From the NCBI GenBank assembly GCA_000802095.1, contig JUEB01000015.1:1-64000 (forward strand): a stretch of DNA of 64,000 bases, in the 5' to 3' direction. The number at the start of each line of letters is the position of its first letter. Positions within the stretch are counted from its first letter, which is position 1. The notes below the pieces were generated by a model. It had not been told where the DNA came from and made no database searches. It saw only the letters and a program-made list of their open reading frames with translations. The stretch comes from Peptococcaceae bacterium BICA1-7. GTDB taxonomy: Bacteria; Bacillota; Desulfotomaculia; Desulfotomaculales; Desulfocucumaceae. Shown piece by piece: positions 25,868-34,840 of the stretch. Made by a program: the position numbers and the translations under genes.

Positions 25868-26826
25868 AGAGTATGAAATGCCAGTGTAAAACAAGCCAGA
25901 ATAACAGCAAAGATATAAATCCCCGGGAGCCGGAGGACAAAACAGGAAGACATCCCTGCTTTTCTATTGAGGCTCATCAGAGGTATGCCCGCATGCACCT
26001 GCCGGTGGCCCCCGTTTGCAATATAAGCTGCAATTACTGCAGCCGGAAATATGACTGCGTGAATGAAAGCAGGCCCGGAGTGACCAGCCAGATTCTTACT
26101 CCCACCCAGGCACTGCAGAAGTTTATGATAGTCAGAGATAAGGTGGAGAACCTCAGCGTGGTGGGAATAGCCGGGCCGGGGGACGCGCTGGCCAACTGGG
26201 GTAAAACCAGAAAGACCCTGGAGCTGATCAGGGGCCGTGACCCGGAGGTTATTTTCTGTCTTTCCACCAACGGACTGCTGCTGCCCGACTATGCAGGGGA
26301 ACTGGTTGAGCTGGGGGTCGGCCATGTGACCGTTACCGTAAACTGCCTGGACCCGGCCATAGGGCAGGGTATATACCGGTATGTGGACTACAGGGGCCAG
26401 AGATACGAGGGACTGGCCGGGGCCGCCATACTGATAGCCAGCCAGTTGGAGGGAATCAGGCATCTGGTGCGCCGGGGAGTGCTGGTAAAGGTAAATATAG
26501 TGATGATCAAAGGGGTAAATGATTTTCATATTCCTGATGTAGTTAAAAGATTAAAGGATATGCATGTATTTATAAGCAATATAATGCCTCTCATACCTGC
26601 CCGGGGCAGCGCCTTCGAAAACTATCCCGGTACCGGCGCAAAAGAGCTTAACTCGATGAGGGCGGCCTGCGGCGCCGACCTGAGGCAGATGTACCACTGC
26701 CGCCAGTGCAGGGCCGACGCCATAGGCATGCTGGATAATGACAGGTCGGCGGAATTCAGAACCGTTCATGAGGAAGAGGGAGCTACAGGTAAAGGAGCAG
26801 TCTGCCGGAGCGCCCGGGCGGTTTGA
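25864..26826 (+). CDS. nifB: FeMo-cofactor biosynthesis radical SAM protein NifB
   Basis: 320 residues from a GTG overlapping the nifN stop (GTGA). Radical SAM motif CNISCNYC with PVAPV before it and ESRPGVTSQ after; the C-terminal CRQCRADAIGML supplies further cluster ligands. NifB fuses two 4Fe-4S clusters with a carbide to NifB-co. The C-terminal NifX-like domain of proteobacterial NifB is absent, so it is the short archaeal/Clostridia form. Confidence 0.95.
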   Translation: MKSMKCQCKTSQNNSKDINPREPEDKTGRHPCFSIEAHQRYARMHLPVAPVCNISCNYCSRKYDCVNESRPGVTSQILTPTQALQKFMIVRDKVENLSVVGIAGPGDALANWGKTRKTLELIRGRDPEVIFCLSTNGLLLPDYAGELVELGVGHVTVTVNCLDPAIGQGIYRYVDYRGQRYEGLAGAAILIASQLEGIRHLVRRGVLVKVNIVMIKGVNDFHIPDVVKRLKDMHVFISNIMPLIPARGSAFENYPGTGAKELNSMRAACGADLRQMYHCRQCRADAIGMLDNDRSAEFRTVHEEEGATGKGAVCRSARAV

Positions 26827-26847
26827 TGGACAAAGGAGTGGAGAATA

Positions 26848-27156
26848 GTGAATAAACCCAAATACCATATATTTGTGTGCACCAGCTCCCGGGTCAACGG
26901 CCAGCAAAAAGGCTTCTGCCATGCCAGGGAATCGGTGGAGATAGTGAACAGCTTCATGGAGGAAATAGAAGAAAGGGGGCTGGGCGGCCAGGTGATGGTC
27001 TCCAACACCGGCTGCCTGGCCCTGTGCGAAAGGGGTCCCCTAGTGGTGGTTTATCCCGACAGTGTCTGGTACGGTGGGGTATCTCCGGAGGATGTCGAGG
27101 AGATAATGGATGAACACATTGAGGGGGGCAGCCCGGTAAAGCGCCTGGAAATATAA
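26848..27156 (+). CDS. Thioredoxin-like [2Fe-2S] ferredoxin
   Basis: 102 residues. Cysteines at 11, 24, 56 and 60 are at the same positions as in the thioredoxin-fold [2Fe-2S] ferredoxin of Clostridium pasteurianum, which interacts with its MoFe protein (established). GGAGTGG precedes the GTG. It lies 21 bases after nifB inside the operon, so a role with nitrogenase is likely, either electron transfer or protection. Confidence 0.9.
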   Translation: MNKPKYHIFVCTSSRVNGQQKGFCHARESVEIVNSFMEEIEERGLGGQVMVSNTGCLALCERGPLVVVYPDSVWYGGVSPEDVEEIMDEHIEGGSPVKRLEI

Positions 27157-27204
27157 TCAGCTAGCAGCTCTAAAGTGGTGGCGGCTGGGAAGGGGTGGCC
27201 GGTT

Positions 27205-27828
27205 ATGGGTGCAGAAATAGCGGTCCATGTGGGAGAGAGCGGCCTTACCGCCTCTCTCTATGAAAAGGGAAAAGTTATTGTGTACCGCAGGAATATGGGA
27301 AGCTGGATCCCGGTGAGAGAAAAGGAATTTATGCTGGACCTGGGACTGGGCATGCGGGAAACCAGGGAAAAGATGAGGGAGGTGGCTGTATTTCTGTCCG
27401 GCTGTGGTGTCCTTGTAGGGCTTAATGTCACCGGGGTGCCGTATTTTGAGCTGGAGAAAGCAGGTTTGAGCATATGGGAATACCAGGGCAGCCCCGCTGA
27501 CTTTCTTGATGCCATACTGGAAAAAGAGGAGGAGGAGCGATCTCTCCGGGGCAAAGGGGATATAATAAGCCTTCCGGTTCCGGAGGAAGTAGCCGGGGGC
27601 TGTTACCGGGTTTCCATTAAAGGAATACAGGAAGGGAATACCGGCCTGACGTCAAAGCAGGCGCTGCTTCCATTTATTCGCTCACGGGTATTTTACTCTC
27701 TGGAAATAATGTGCAGCCACGCGCCCCCCTGGCTGGAGGCCGAGATAAAAGGCGGCTCTCTTAGCGGTGAAATAAAAAGTGCGGGGGGCGGGGTGGTGGT
27801 GACTATAAAAAACAGCTGCTGTGTTTGA
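27205..27828 (+). CDS. AnfO-like nitrogenase accessory protein
   Basis: 207 residues from ATG 27205 with AAGGGGTG upstream. The pattern EIAVHVGESGLTASLYEKGK, then MRETREKMREVAVFLSGC and GVPYFELEKAGLSIWEYQG strongly resembles AnfO, named from the Fe-only nitrogenase cluster; its biochemical role is unknown. A CCV end and several cysteines could bind metal. Last gene of the nif operon. No anfG/vnfG gene is present, so an AnfO-type protein serves a Mo-type cluster here, or supports another nitrogenase elsewhere. Confidence 0.75.
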   Translation: MGAEIAVHVGESGLTASLYEKGKVIVYRRNMGSWIPVREKEFMLDLGLGMRETREKMREVAVFLSGCGVLVGLNVTGVPYFELEKAGLSIWEYQGSPADFLDAILEKEEEERSLRGKGDIISLPVPEEVAGGCYRVSIKGIQEGNTGLTSKQALLPFIRSRVFYSLEIMCSHAPPWLEAEIKGGSLSGEIKSAGGGVVVTIKNSCCV

Positions 27829-27830
27829 TC

Positions 27831-28008
27831 AACCTTGGGGGCCGGCACCGGGTTCTCCTAATGTGAAAACCCTCCTGGCCGGCCCGCCTGCATGGCGGTG
27901 TTTTATGCTTCAAGAAAGTATATGACGCTTTTTGGCAAACAGGAGCCTTTTTACTGACTGCTGACAGCTGATTGCTGACGGCTGACCTCCCGTCAGGGCG
28001 GTTTTTTT
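27831..28008 (+). terminator. End of the nif operon: hairpins and a weak terminator
   Basis: After the AnfO stop, GGGCCGG/CCGGCCC arms form a long hairpin (27841-27887 region) without a T-run; then a tract of GCTGACAGCTG-like repeats; then CCTCCC-GTCA-GGGCGG followed by TTTTTTT (27986-28008), the probable terminator. It slightly overlaps the end of the convergent WtpA-like gene. Confidence 0.5.
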
Positions 28009-28822
28009 AGCAGGGGATCAGCCCGCAGTCTTCCAGTATTTCTTCTCCCTCACTGCTGGTCAGTATCTCTATAAACTGCCGGGCCAATTCCCTGCTGCTG
28101 CTGTTTCTGGGCACTGCCACGGCGAATTCGATAGGAGCCCCCTTTACCTGGGATTCCTTTCCCACTTTCTCAAGGGTTACCACTGCCCGGGAATAATGCA
28201 GCGCCTGGGCGGGGTTGGAGAGGTTTATCCGGCTGGGAAACTCCACGTGCCGGAAACCGAATTGCTCTGCCACCGACGAGTAGGAAAAGGCGTAGTCCAC
28301 CCGGCCTTCCAGAAGGGCTGAGGTGAGATCGATGGACTTGGGATAGATTCTATCAGGCCCGCACTTAGTGTCCAGTTTTTGGTAAAGCCCGGGCATATTA
28401 TAATACTCCCCGGCCAGCTGCCATAGCATTAAAGCCCTGTATCCGCAGGGGTCCAGGTTTTCATCCGATCTGGCGAAGGTAACATCCTCCCTGGACAGTA
28501 TCTCCATCCAGTTTTCTTCATTAATCAGTCCGCTGTATTTGGCCAGTTCGTCGTAGGCCAGCACCATCCTGTCAGTGGCAAAAACAAAGAACACATCCAC
28601 ATGACGGGGCACCAGCAGGTCATCAAAAACGTGGGGGTCTGCCAGGGCGATTACATCCACATCGCACCCTTCCAGAAGAGCCCGGGCACAGGCTCTTGAG
28701 CCGGCGTAATCAAGAGTAACCCTTACCTGGGGGTACTCCCTGGTGAATAACCGGACACATTCCTTCATGGGCTTCCTCAATGCCCCGGCATGAAGTATTT
28801 TTAGGTTTTGTTCCTTTCTCAT
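28007..28822 (-). CDS. WtpA-like tungstate/molybdate-binding protein without signal peptide
   Basis: 271 residues of a periplasmic-binding fold. The motifs LKILHAGALRKPM, DVIALADPHVF, FVFATDRMVLAY and DPCGYRALMLWQLA match WtpA/ModA-type oxyanion binders. The sequence starts MRKEQNLKILHAG, with no hydrophobic leader or lipobox, so it should be cytoplasmic, and no permease or ATPase follows. It starts 15 bases after a PadR gene on the same strand and converges with the nif operon. A role as Mo/W sensor, store or metal donor is inference. Confidence 0.72.
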   Translation of the reverse strand: MRKEQNLKILHAGALRKPMKECVRLFTREYPQVRVTLDYAGSRACARALLEGCDVDVIALADPHVFDDLLVPRHVDVFFVFATDRMVLAYDELAKYSGLINEENWMEILSREDVTFARSDENLDPCGYRALMLWQLAGEYYNMPGLYQKLDTKCGPDRIYPKSIDLTSALLEGRVDYAFSYSSVAEQFGFRHVEFPSRINLSNPAQALHYSRAVVTLEKVGKESQVKGAPIEFAVAVPRNSSSRELARQFIEILTSSEGEEILEDCGLIPC

Positions 28823-28837
28823 TTAGACCTCCCGGGG

Positions 28838-29206
28838 TTAATCCCCCTTTGTTTCCCTGTAATACCCGATAAAAGAATCTATTTGCTGCTTGCGCTCCTC
28901 CAGCCTGGCGATCCAATCCTCCAGAAGCTTTTGGCCCTCCGGAGTCAGATGGTACTCTCTTCTGGCCGGCCCGGACTCACCGTGCCTCCAACTGGATACC
29001 ACCAGCCCCTCCTGATCCATCCTCCTCAGTGTGCGGTAAACCGTGGCGGTGTCGGGATCAGATTCAATAAACCGGGACTGGCTTAATTTTTGAATCAGAT
29101 CGTAGCCATGGGCCTCTTTCCGGTGGAGCAGAAGCAGTATGGCCGGCTGGGTCAATTTTTCCATCGGTAGGGGCAGGAGGTCCGCCGCCTTTTTCTTTTC
29201 CGGCAT
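28838..29206 (-). CDS. PadR family regulator
   Basis: 122 residues: winged helix with AILLLLHRKEAHGYDLIQKL and TVYRTLRRMDQEGLV, then a short helical end. The short type (PadR-s1-like). AGGTGATCC precedes the ATG. First gene of a two-gene unit with the WtpA-like protein; it may sense the metal state together with that protein (inference). Confidence 0.88.
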   Translation of the reverse strand: MPEKKKAADLLPLPMEKLTQPAILLLLHRKEAHGYDLIQKLSQSRFIESDPDTATVYRTLRRMDQEGLVVSSWRHGESGPARREYHLTPEGQKLLEDWIARLEERKQQIDSFIGYYRETKGD

Positions 29207-29237
29207 TGGATCACCTCTTTTAGTAAATAATCTTATT

Positions 29238-30206
29238 CTATAAGAAGTATTGTATTATGTACCTGATTGCCAGGAAAAGCACCAGAAAGGCCATTATTCC
29301 CTTGACAAAGCCTTCTTTTAAAAACTTTTGAACATAGGCCCCGCAGTATGTTCCCAGCAGTCCTCCCAGGCCGAAAAGAGCCCCCAGCGCCCAGTCAGGG
29401 GCTATATGGGCTGATGCCCCCAGTGGGGTGAACTCCAGCAGGGTATAAAATAGCACTCCGGCTATGGATGTGATAAAGGTTCCGGCCAGGGCAGCCCCGG
29501 CCACGGTATATACCGGGAGATTTAGTATGGAAACGCAGAAGGGTGCAATTATGGCCCCTCCCCCGATGCCATAAATCCCCCCGATGAGCCCCACCACCAG
29601 GGCCAGGGAGAAGATGGTCAAAGTTCCGAAGGAGTAGGTCTCCCCCCAGAATTCGTACTCTATTTTCTTAAGGGAGAAGCTTTTTGTTTTAACCACCGCC
29701 TCAGCAGGCAGGCCGGCAGCCAGCCTTTTGCTGGTTTCGCCCCTTTGCTGCTTTATTCTTTCACTGAATTTCTGATCCAGGGCCTTGTTTTGGGCCTTCT
29801 TTTTCTTTGATCCGCCGGTAAGCTCCAGGGCAAGCTTAACCCCCAGGTAAAGCAGCACCAGTCCCACAAAGAGCTTAAAGGCCCCGGGGTCGGGCAGATA
29901 TTTAATCCTGGCCCAGGACCCGACAAACACCCCGGGCAGTGTTCCCACCACTACCACCCAGGTAAGGGGCCAGGCCATGCGCCCTTCCTTTATGTACCGG
30001 TACAGACCGCCGGGGATGGCCACTATGTTGTAAATCATATTGGTGGGACTTACCGAGGGGCTGGTGTAATTAAGCACACTCATCTGAAAGGGCAGAAGCA
30101 GGAATGCTCCGGACACTCCGGCCGGAGCCGTCAGGGATGATATCAGAAAGGCTACCAGAGGGGGTATAAAAGGGTTGATTTCAACTCCGGACACTGGGAA
30201 ATACAT
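29238..30206 (-). CDS. TauE/SafE family sulfite/anion exporter
   Basis: 322 residues with about eight membrane segments, the TauE/SafE repeat seen as PFIPPLVAFLISSLTAPAG and GLIGGIYGIGGGAIIAPF. A central charged loop (GGSKKKKAQNKALDQK onward) is longer than usual. The start is the ATG at 30204-30206 because GGGAGGAAAA lies just upstream; the frame extends further without a ribosome site. The family moves sulfite, sulfoacetate or similar anions. Close to a sulfite-reductase-like gene only at a distance (9.4 kb). Confidence 0.85.
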   Translation of the reverse strand: MYFPVSGVEINPFIPPLVAFLISSLTAPAGVSGAFLLLPFQMSVLNYTSPSVSPTNMIYNIVAIPGGLYRYIKEGRMAWPLTWVVVVGTLPGVFVGSWARIKYLPDPGAFKLFVGLVLLYLGVKLALELTGGSKKKKAQNKALDQKFSERIKQQRGETSKRLAAGLPAEAVVKTKSFSLKKIEYEFWGETYSFGTLTIFSLALVVGLIGGIYGIGGGAIIAPFCVSILNLPVYTVAGAALAGTFITSIAGVLFYTLLEFTPLGASAHIAPDWALGALFGLGGLLGTYCGAYVQKFLKEGFVKGIMAFLVLFLAIRYIIQYFL

Positions 30207-30798
30207 AAATTTTCCTCCCTGCATAGGTATATGCTTAATGCACATAGATGTTATTATGATAATACCATAATGTGTCATTAATCACAAATCCTTTTTGATG
30301 GGCTGGCAATCTTTCTGATCTTAGAAAGGTGTGTATAAGGCCTAAAATGCGGTAGGAAATAATAAAAAGTTAAATTAAATCAAGTTATTTAAAGACTATT
30401 TATAAAATTTGTCGACAAAAGCTATTTTGTATTATAAATATAAAATAAGGAATTTTCAGAGAAATTAATCGTGTAAATTTATTTGGCGGGACCTGAGCAT
30501 TTTTTTAAAAAACAGACAACTCTCCTGGAAAAAATGATGTGTTAGTATCGATAAAAAAAGCGTGTAATTATAAACCATTAATTAGGCGTATAACAAAAAA
30601 TGGGCAAAAAAGATCTGGACTGGTAGGGAAGTAAGTGGTAATATATAATTTGTATAATCCAGGGGATGCAAGTATTGGAAGAACTGACGAAAATTCAGGC
30701 TAGAAGGCTATCGGAGGAATGTTAGCATTCCTTATGGAATAAGCTTCTAAAAAGAGGACAAACTATTTTAAAATAAACTATAAGAAAGGGGTTATGCT
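30207..30798. other. AT-rich intergenic region before the glycosyltransferase gene
   Basis: About 590 bases with no credible frame. Only a perfect hairpin GGAATG-TTAG-CATTCC (30716-30731) and a ribosome site (AAAGGGG 30785-30791) stand out. I looked for cyclic-di-GMP and other riboswitch signatures and saw none that I could support. Confidence 0.4.
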
Positions 30799-32049
30799 TT
30801 GGGCGATTGGTTGTTCTATACTCTTACAGCGATTGTTTCCATTTCCGAAGCGGTAATCCTACTAGTGTTGATGTACTATTATTTTGTATCCGTTTTCGGC
30901 TGGAAAAAACATGATGAGAATAAGGATTATACACCGGATAAACGATTTGCCCTTATAACTGCGGCGCACAATGAGGAGGCGGTTATAAGATATCACATAG
31001 AAAGCCTGAAAAAACTTAACTACCCCACCGATCTTTTTGATATTTATGTGATTGCCGACAACTGCTCTGACAAAACAGCGGATACCGCCCGGGCCGAGGG
31101 AGTAAATGTCTTCGAGCGGTTCTCCAAGCAGAGGGGCAAAGGATTTGCTCTGGAATGGATGTTTAACGAATTATTTAAAATGGAAGACCAGAAGCAATAC
31201 GATGCTATTTGTGTATTTGACGCCGATAATGTGATTTCATCCAACTTCCTTTTGGAGATGAACTCCAAACTGAAGCAGGGCTATCGCTCCATACAGGGCT
31301 ACCTGGATACCAAAAACCCCAGAGATTCCTGGGTTACCGCCTGTTACGCCACTGCTTACTGGTCAATGAACCGCATGTGGCAACTGGCCCGATTTAATCT
31401 TGGACTTTCCAATGCCCTGGGAGGCACCGGGCTGTGCCTGGACTACACGCTGCTTAAAAAGTACGGGTGGGGAGCTACCTGCCTTACCGAGGACCTGGAA
31501 TTCACCATGAAGCTCCTTCTCAATGACATAAAGACAGCCTGGTCCCATGATTGCAGGGTTTATGATGAAAAGCCGGTGCATTTTTCACAGACCTGGAGGC
31601 AGCGCACCCGCTGGCTGCAGGGGCACTGGGACGTTGCTCTGAGGTATATGGTCCCGCTCTTTATTAAAGGAGTCAGGGAGAAGAAGTGGTACTGCATTGA
31701 CGGTGCGATTTACCTGTTCCAGCCCTTTGTGATTATGGCCATGCTTATTAACATGATTCTTGCCGGTGTGTCCGTCTTCTTCTCGGAGCCCATTTATGAG
31801 GCTGCAATTTCCGGACTTATGCCGGGCTGGTTCTGGGTGGCTTTCGGTATATTGGGGTACTGCTATCCGATGCTTGGGCTGATACTGGAAAAGGCTCCCC
31901 GGTCGGCGTACTACTATTATATAACCTATCCCATATACGGTTTGACCTGGTTCCCGGTTACCCTGGTGGGTCTGTTCAAGCACGGCAACCAGAGCGAGTG
32001 GGCGCATACCATGCACACCAGAGGAATTTCCATAAGCTCCCTGGAGTAA
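30799..32049 (+). CDS. Membrane family 2 glycosyltransferase
   Basis: 416 residues from TTG, eight bases after AAAGGGG. One N-terminal membrane segment (about 8-34), then a GT-A domain with ITAAHNEEAVI, CVFDADN (metal-binding DxD-like), TEDLEF and the processive-enzyme motif QRTRWLQGHW, then about four C-terminal membrane segments. This layout is that of cellulose/hyaluronan/poly-GlcNAc-synthase-like enzymes that make and export polysaccharide. No PilZ domain is fused. Followed by a terminator and the NAGPA-SLH gene. Confidence 0.88.
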   Translation: MGDWLFYTLTAIVSISEAVILLVLMYYYFVSVFGWKKHDENKDYTPDKRFALITAAHNEEAVIRYHIESLKKLNYPTDLFDIYVIADNCSDKTADTARAEGVNVFERFSKQRGKGFALEWMFNELFKMEDQKQYDAICVFDADNVISSNFLLEMNSKLKQGYRSIQGYLDTKNPRDSWVTACYATAYWSMNRMWQLARFNLGLSNALGGTGLCLDYTLLKKYGWGATCLTEDLEFTMKLLLNDIKTAWSHDCRVYDEKPVHFSQTWRQRTRWLQGHWDVALRYMVPLFIKGVREKKWYCIDGAIYLFQPFVIMAMLINMILAGVSVFFSEPIYEAAISGLMPGWFWVAFGILGYCYPMLGLILEKAPRSAYYYYITYPIYGLTWFPVTLVGLFKHGNQSEWAHTMHTRGISISSLE

Positions 32050-32092
32050 TTATATAGAAAACAAAGGGATAGCAGGAAAAAATGTCGAAGTA

Positions 32093-32136
32093 AAAAAGCA
32101 GCGTAACAGTAATGTTATGCTGCTTTTTAAATTTTT
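32093..32136 (+). terminator. Terminator after the glycosyltransferase
   Basis: AAAAAGCAGCGTAAC pairs with GTTATGCTGCTTTTT (32114-32128), followed by AAATTTTTT. Confidence 0.8.
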
Positions 32137-32154
32137 TGACATACGGAGGAGAAA

Positions 32155-34815
32155 ATGACAGCTTTTGCAAAGACAGCAAGGTATCTTATTTTACTTATCC
32201 TGGCGGTGACTATGCACGCCTCTTCTGTGCCGGCCCTGGCCTCCATACAGGGTGAAAGCGTGCTGGAGAGCAGGCCTGTGGCGGATGGACTTATTTTAGA
32301 GAAGCATGTGCTCAGTGTGGGCGGGGGAAAAACGCTGGTATACATATTAAGGGCCAATATTGCCAGCCCTTACCTGAAAATAAATACCATTGTAGGGTCT
32401 GACGGGTCTTTTGGAAAGAATGGCAAAGTTACCGAAATGGCGGTTAAGTCCGGTTCTGTGGCTGCAGTCAATGCTGATTTTTTTCAGATGACTGAGAGCG
32501 GACGGCCAATAGGAATGACCTTCCGGGATGGTCTGCTGCTTTCCAGCCCGCCTCTGCGGAGCGATATGTACGGGTGGGGGATTACCCGGGACGGGAAACC
32601 TCTGATAGACCTTTTCACTTTTACGGGAAAGGTTACCTCCGCAAATGGGAAGACCCATTCCCTGGCTGGAATAAACAAACCCTCATATTTCGTGGGGGGG
32701 GATGAAAGCACCCCGGTAACTTCCCATGAAAACGCCCTTTTGCTGTATGACCGGCAGTGGGGAGAAACCAGCAGGGGAAAGATTGGTGAGGCTGACAGTG
32801 TGGTGGAGGTGTTTGTCAGCGGCGGCATTGTTACCGATGTGCTGGTCAACCAGCCAAGCAAAAATATACCGGAGGGTGGACAGGTGCTTGCCGGAAGAGG
32901 GCTGGCGGCGGATTTCATCAATCAGAACATTAAGGTGGGAGATAGTATATCCGTTGACTATTCAGTTAGTCCCGGTAGCAATGAACTGTGGGCCGGCACC
33001 GGGGGCTGGTCGCTTTTGGTTGAAGGCGGTAAGGCCAATAGCAATTTCCCCGGGTCCATAAACAGCCCCGCGGCCAGGACTGCCCTGGGATACATCTCCG
33101 ATGGGAAGACATTGCTGGTGGTGGTGGCCGAGAAGAGCAGCGCCAGCCGGGGACTGACATTAAATGAGCTGGCCCAGTATATGGTGGGGCTGAGAGTTGA
33201 AAAGGCCCTCAATCTAGACGGGGGAGGATCTACCACACTGGCGGCCAGACCCCTTGGAGAAGAGAGCCCGGTGCTGGTAAACAGCCCTCAGGGTAAAGCA
33301 CAGAGGCCGGTGCCTACTGCCCTCGGCTTTTTTAGCAGCGCTCCCCGGGGAACCCTGACAGGGCTGTTAATAAAAGGCCCTGAGGTTATTCTTCCGGGAG
33401 ATGATGCCTTATTCAGCCTCAAAGGATATGACACGCACTTTAATCCGGTAACTGTAGAACAGGAAAATGTAAAGTGGTCGGTGGACTCAGGCCCGGGTAG
33501 TTTTACCAACAGCACCTTCAAGTCCGATAAAGGAGGACTTACCACCATTTTAGCCGGCTACGGCGGCAGGACCGTGAACAGGCCGGTGAAGGTTATGGGG
33601 CCGGAGGACTTTAAGAGAGTGGTGGTTGACCCATCTTCCATTGTTCTGCAGCCTGGGAAAACAGCTTCTCTTTCAGTTAAGGCGGTGGGATATGACGATA
33701 CCGTCTACAATCTTTCCGAAAGGCATTACTCTGTAACTGTTGACAGCGGGCTGGGAACATATCAGGGCGGGGTATTCAGGGCTTCGGACAATCCCTCGGC
33801 GGGAGAGCTGAAAATAGTATTTAACGGGATATCTGTAGCTGTTCCGGTCACCATAAAGGATGATCACCAGGCGGTCTTTAGCTTCAACCCGGGACAGCCG
33901 GGGCAGCTTAAGCTGGGGAGCTTTGTCATGAGCATACCCGGTGGCGCTTTCAGCCAGCCGGTGAGCCTTTCGGCGGATCTGGCCGGGGAGCTGCCGGTCC
34001 CCGTTCCGGAAAAGTATAAAATGGTCTCAGCGGTCAGTGTCCGGGCTGCCGGAGAAGAGCCGGACCTTGCAGAGCCCGCTCTGGTGGAATGGAAATATCA
34101 GCCGGAAGAGGCAGGGAGAATAGCGGTGCTGCAGCTGGCCGGGGATAAGTGGGTGGAAATACCTTCAACTATTTACGAAGAGGAGAATAAAATAAGCTGC
34201 TCCATCAGTGACCTGGGCACACTGGCACTGGTCTGGGACCAGAGTCCTCCGGTAAGCTTCGTAGACATGGAAGGGCACTGGGCCGAGGAGGTAGTGTCAG
34301 GCCTGTCCAGGAAGGGAATAATCAGCGGGTACCCGGGAAACATTTTTGACCCCTCCAGACAGGTCACCAGGGCTGAGTTTTCGGTGATGCTGTGCAGGAT
34401 CTTCGGCTGGGAGCCGGAAGAGGGCAGGGCCGGGTTTAAGGATGAGGGCTCAATGGCCGGCTGGTACCGGGGATATGTAGTGGCCGCCTATAATAAAGGT
34501 GTCATATCAGGCTATGAGGACAATACCTTTCTACCCGCCAGACAGGTGACCAGGGCCGAGATGGCCGCCATGGTCTTTAAGGCCCTTTCCCTTGAGCCGG
34601 ATAAAACCGTCAGGCTGGACAGTGTGTTCAGGGATGGCGGCAGTATAGACAGTTGGGCGGTGGGGCCGGTGTCGGCCATATATACCGCCGGGCTGATGAA
34701 AGGTGACAATGAGAACAGGTTCAGGTCCAAGGACAGGGCCACAAGGGCAGAAAGCGCAGTGCTGATGGATAATGTTTTAAAATACAGGCTGAAGGGCCAG
34801 ATAATTATTAATTAG
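32155..34815 (+). CDS. Phosphodiester glycosidase (NAGPA) domain protein with three SLH domains
   Basis: 886 residues with a signal peptide (about 1-30, ending PALAS). About 85-400 resembles the NAGPA domain, related to the enzyme that removes GlcNAc from phosphodiesters (VAAVNADFFQ, ARTALGYI, LNLDGGGSTTLAARP). A middle portion holds Ig-like beta repeats (about 405-575). The C-terminus has three SLH modules with VSFVDMEGHWAEEVV, ISGYEDNTFLPARQVTRAE and a degenerate third, which bind cell-wall polymer. A cell-surface glycan-modifying enzyme, perhaps acting on the polymer made by the neighbouring glycosyltransferase (inference). Confidence 0.85.
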   Translation: MTAFAKTARYLILLILAVTMHASSVPALASIQGESVLESRPVADGLILEKHVLSVGGGKTLVYILRANIASPYLKINTIVGSDGSFGKNGKVTEMAVKSGSVAAVNADFFQMTESGRPIGMTFRDGLLLSSPPLRSDMYGWGITRDGKPLIDLFTFTGKVTSANGKTHSLAGINKPSYFVGGDESTPVTSHENALLLYDRQWGETSRGKIGEADSVVEVFVSGGIVTDVLVNQPSKNIPEGGQVLAGRGLAADFINQNIKVGDSISVDYSVSPGSNELWAGTGGWSLLVEGGKANSNFPGSINSPAARTALGYISDGKTLLVVVAEKSSASRGLTLNELAQYMVGLRVEKALNLDGGGSTTLAARPLGEESPVLVNSPQGKAQRPVPTALGFFSSAPRGTLTGLLIKGPEVILPGDDALFSLKGYDTHFNPVTVEQENVKWSVDSGPGSFTNSTFKSDKGGLTTILAGYGGRTVNRPVKVMGPEDFKRVVVDPSSIVLQPGKTASLSVKAVGYDDTVYNLSERHYSVTVDSGLGTYQGGVFRASDNPSAGELKIVFNGISVAVPVTIKDDHQAVFSFNPGQPGQLKLGSFVMSIPGGAFSQPVSLSADLAGELPVPVPEKYKMVSAVSVRAAGEEPDLAEPALVEWKYQPEEAGRIAVLQLAGDKWVEIPSTIYEEENKISCSISDLGTLALVWDQSPPVSFVDMEGHWAEEVVSGLSRKGIISGYPGNIFDPSRQVTRAEFSVMLCRIFGWEPEEGRAGFKDEGSMAGWYRGYVVAAYNKGVISGYEDNTFLPARQVTRAEMAAMVFKALSLEPDKTVRLDSVFRDGGSIDSWAVGPVSAIYTAGLMKGDNENRFRSKDRATRAESAVLMDNVLKYRLKGQIIIN

Positions 34816-34840
34816 TATAGTAGTGAAGGGTGGTTAAAAA

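Noticed and set aside
27205-27828. AnfO homologue as proof of an Fe-only nitrogenase
   Set aside because: No delta-subunit gene is present and NifD/NifK/NifE/NifN carry Mo-type features; the gene alone is not enough.
28007-28822. Molybdate ABC transporter operon
   Set aside because: No permease or ATPase gene is adjacent and the binding protein has no export signal.
30207-30798. Riboswitch before the glycosyltransferase gene
   Set aside because: I compared it by eye with cyclic-di-GMP and other known classes and found no conserved core.
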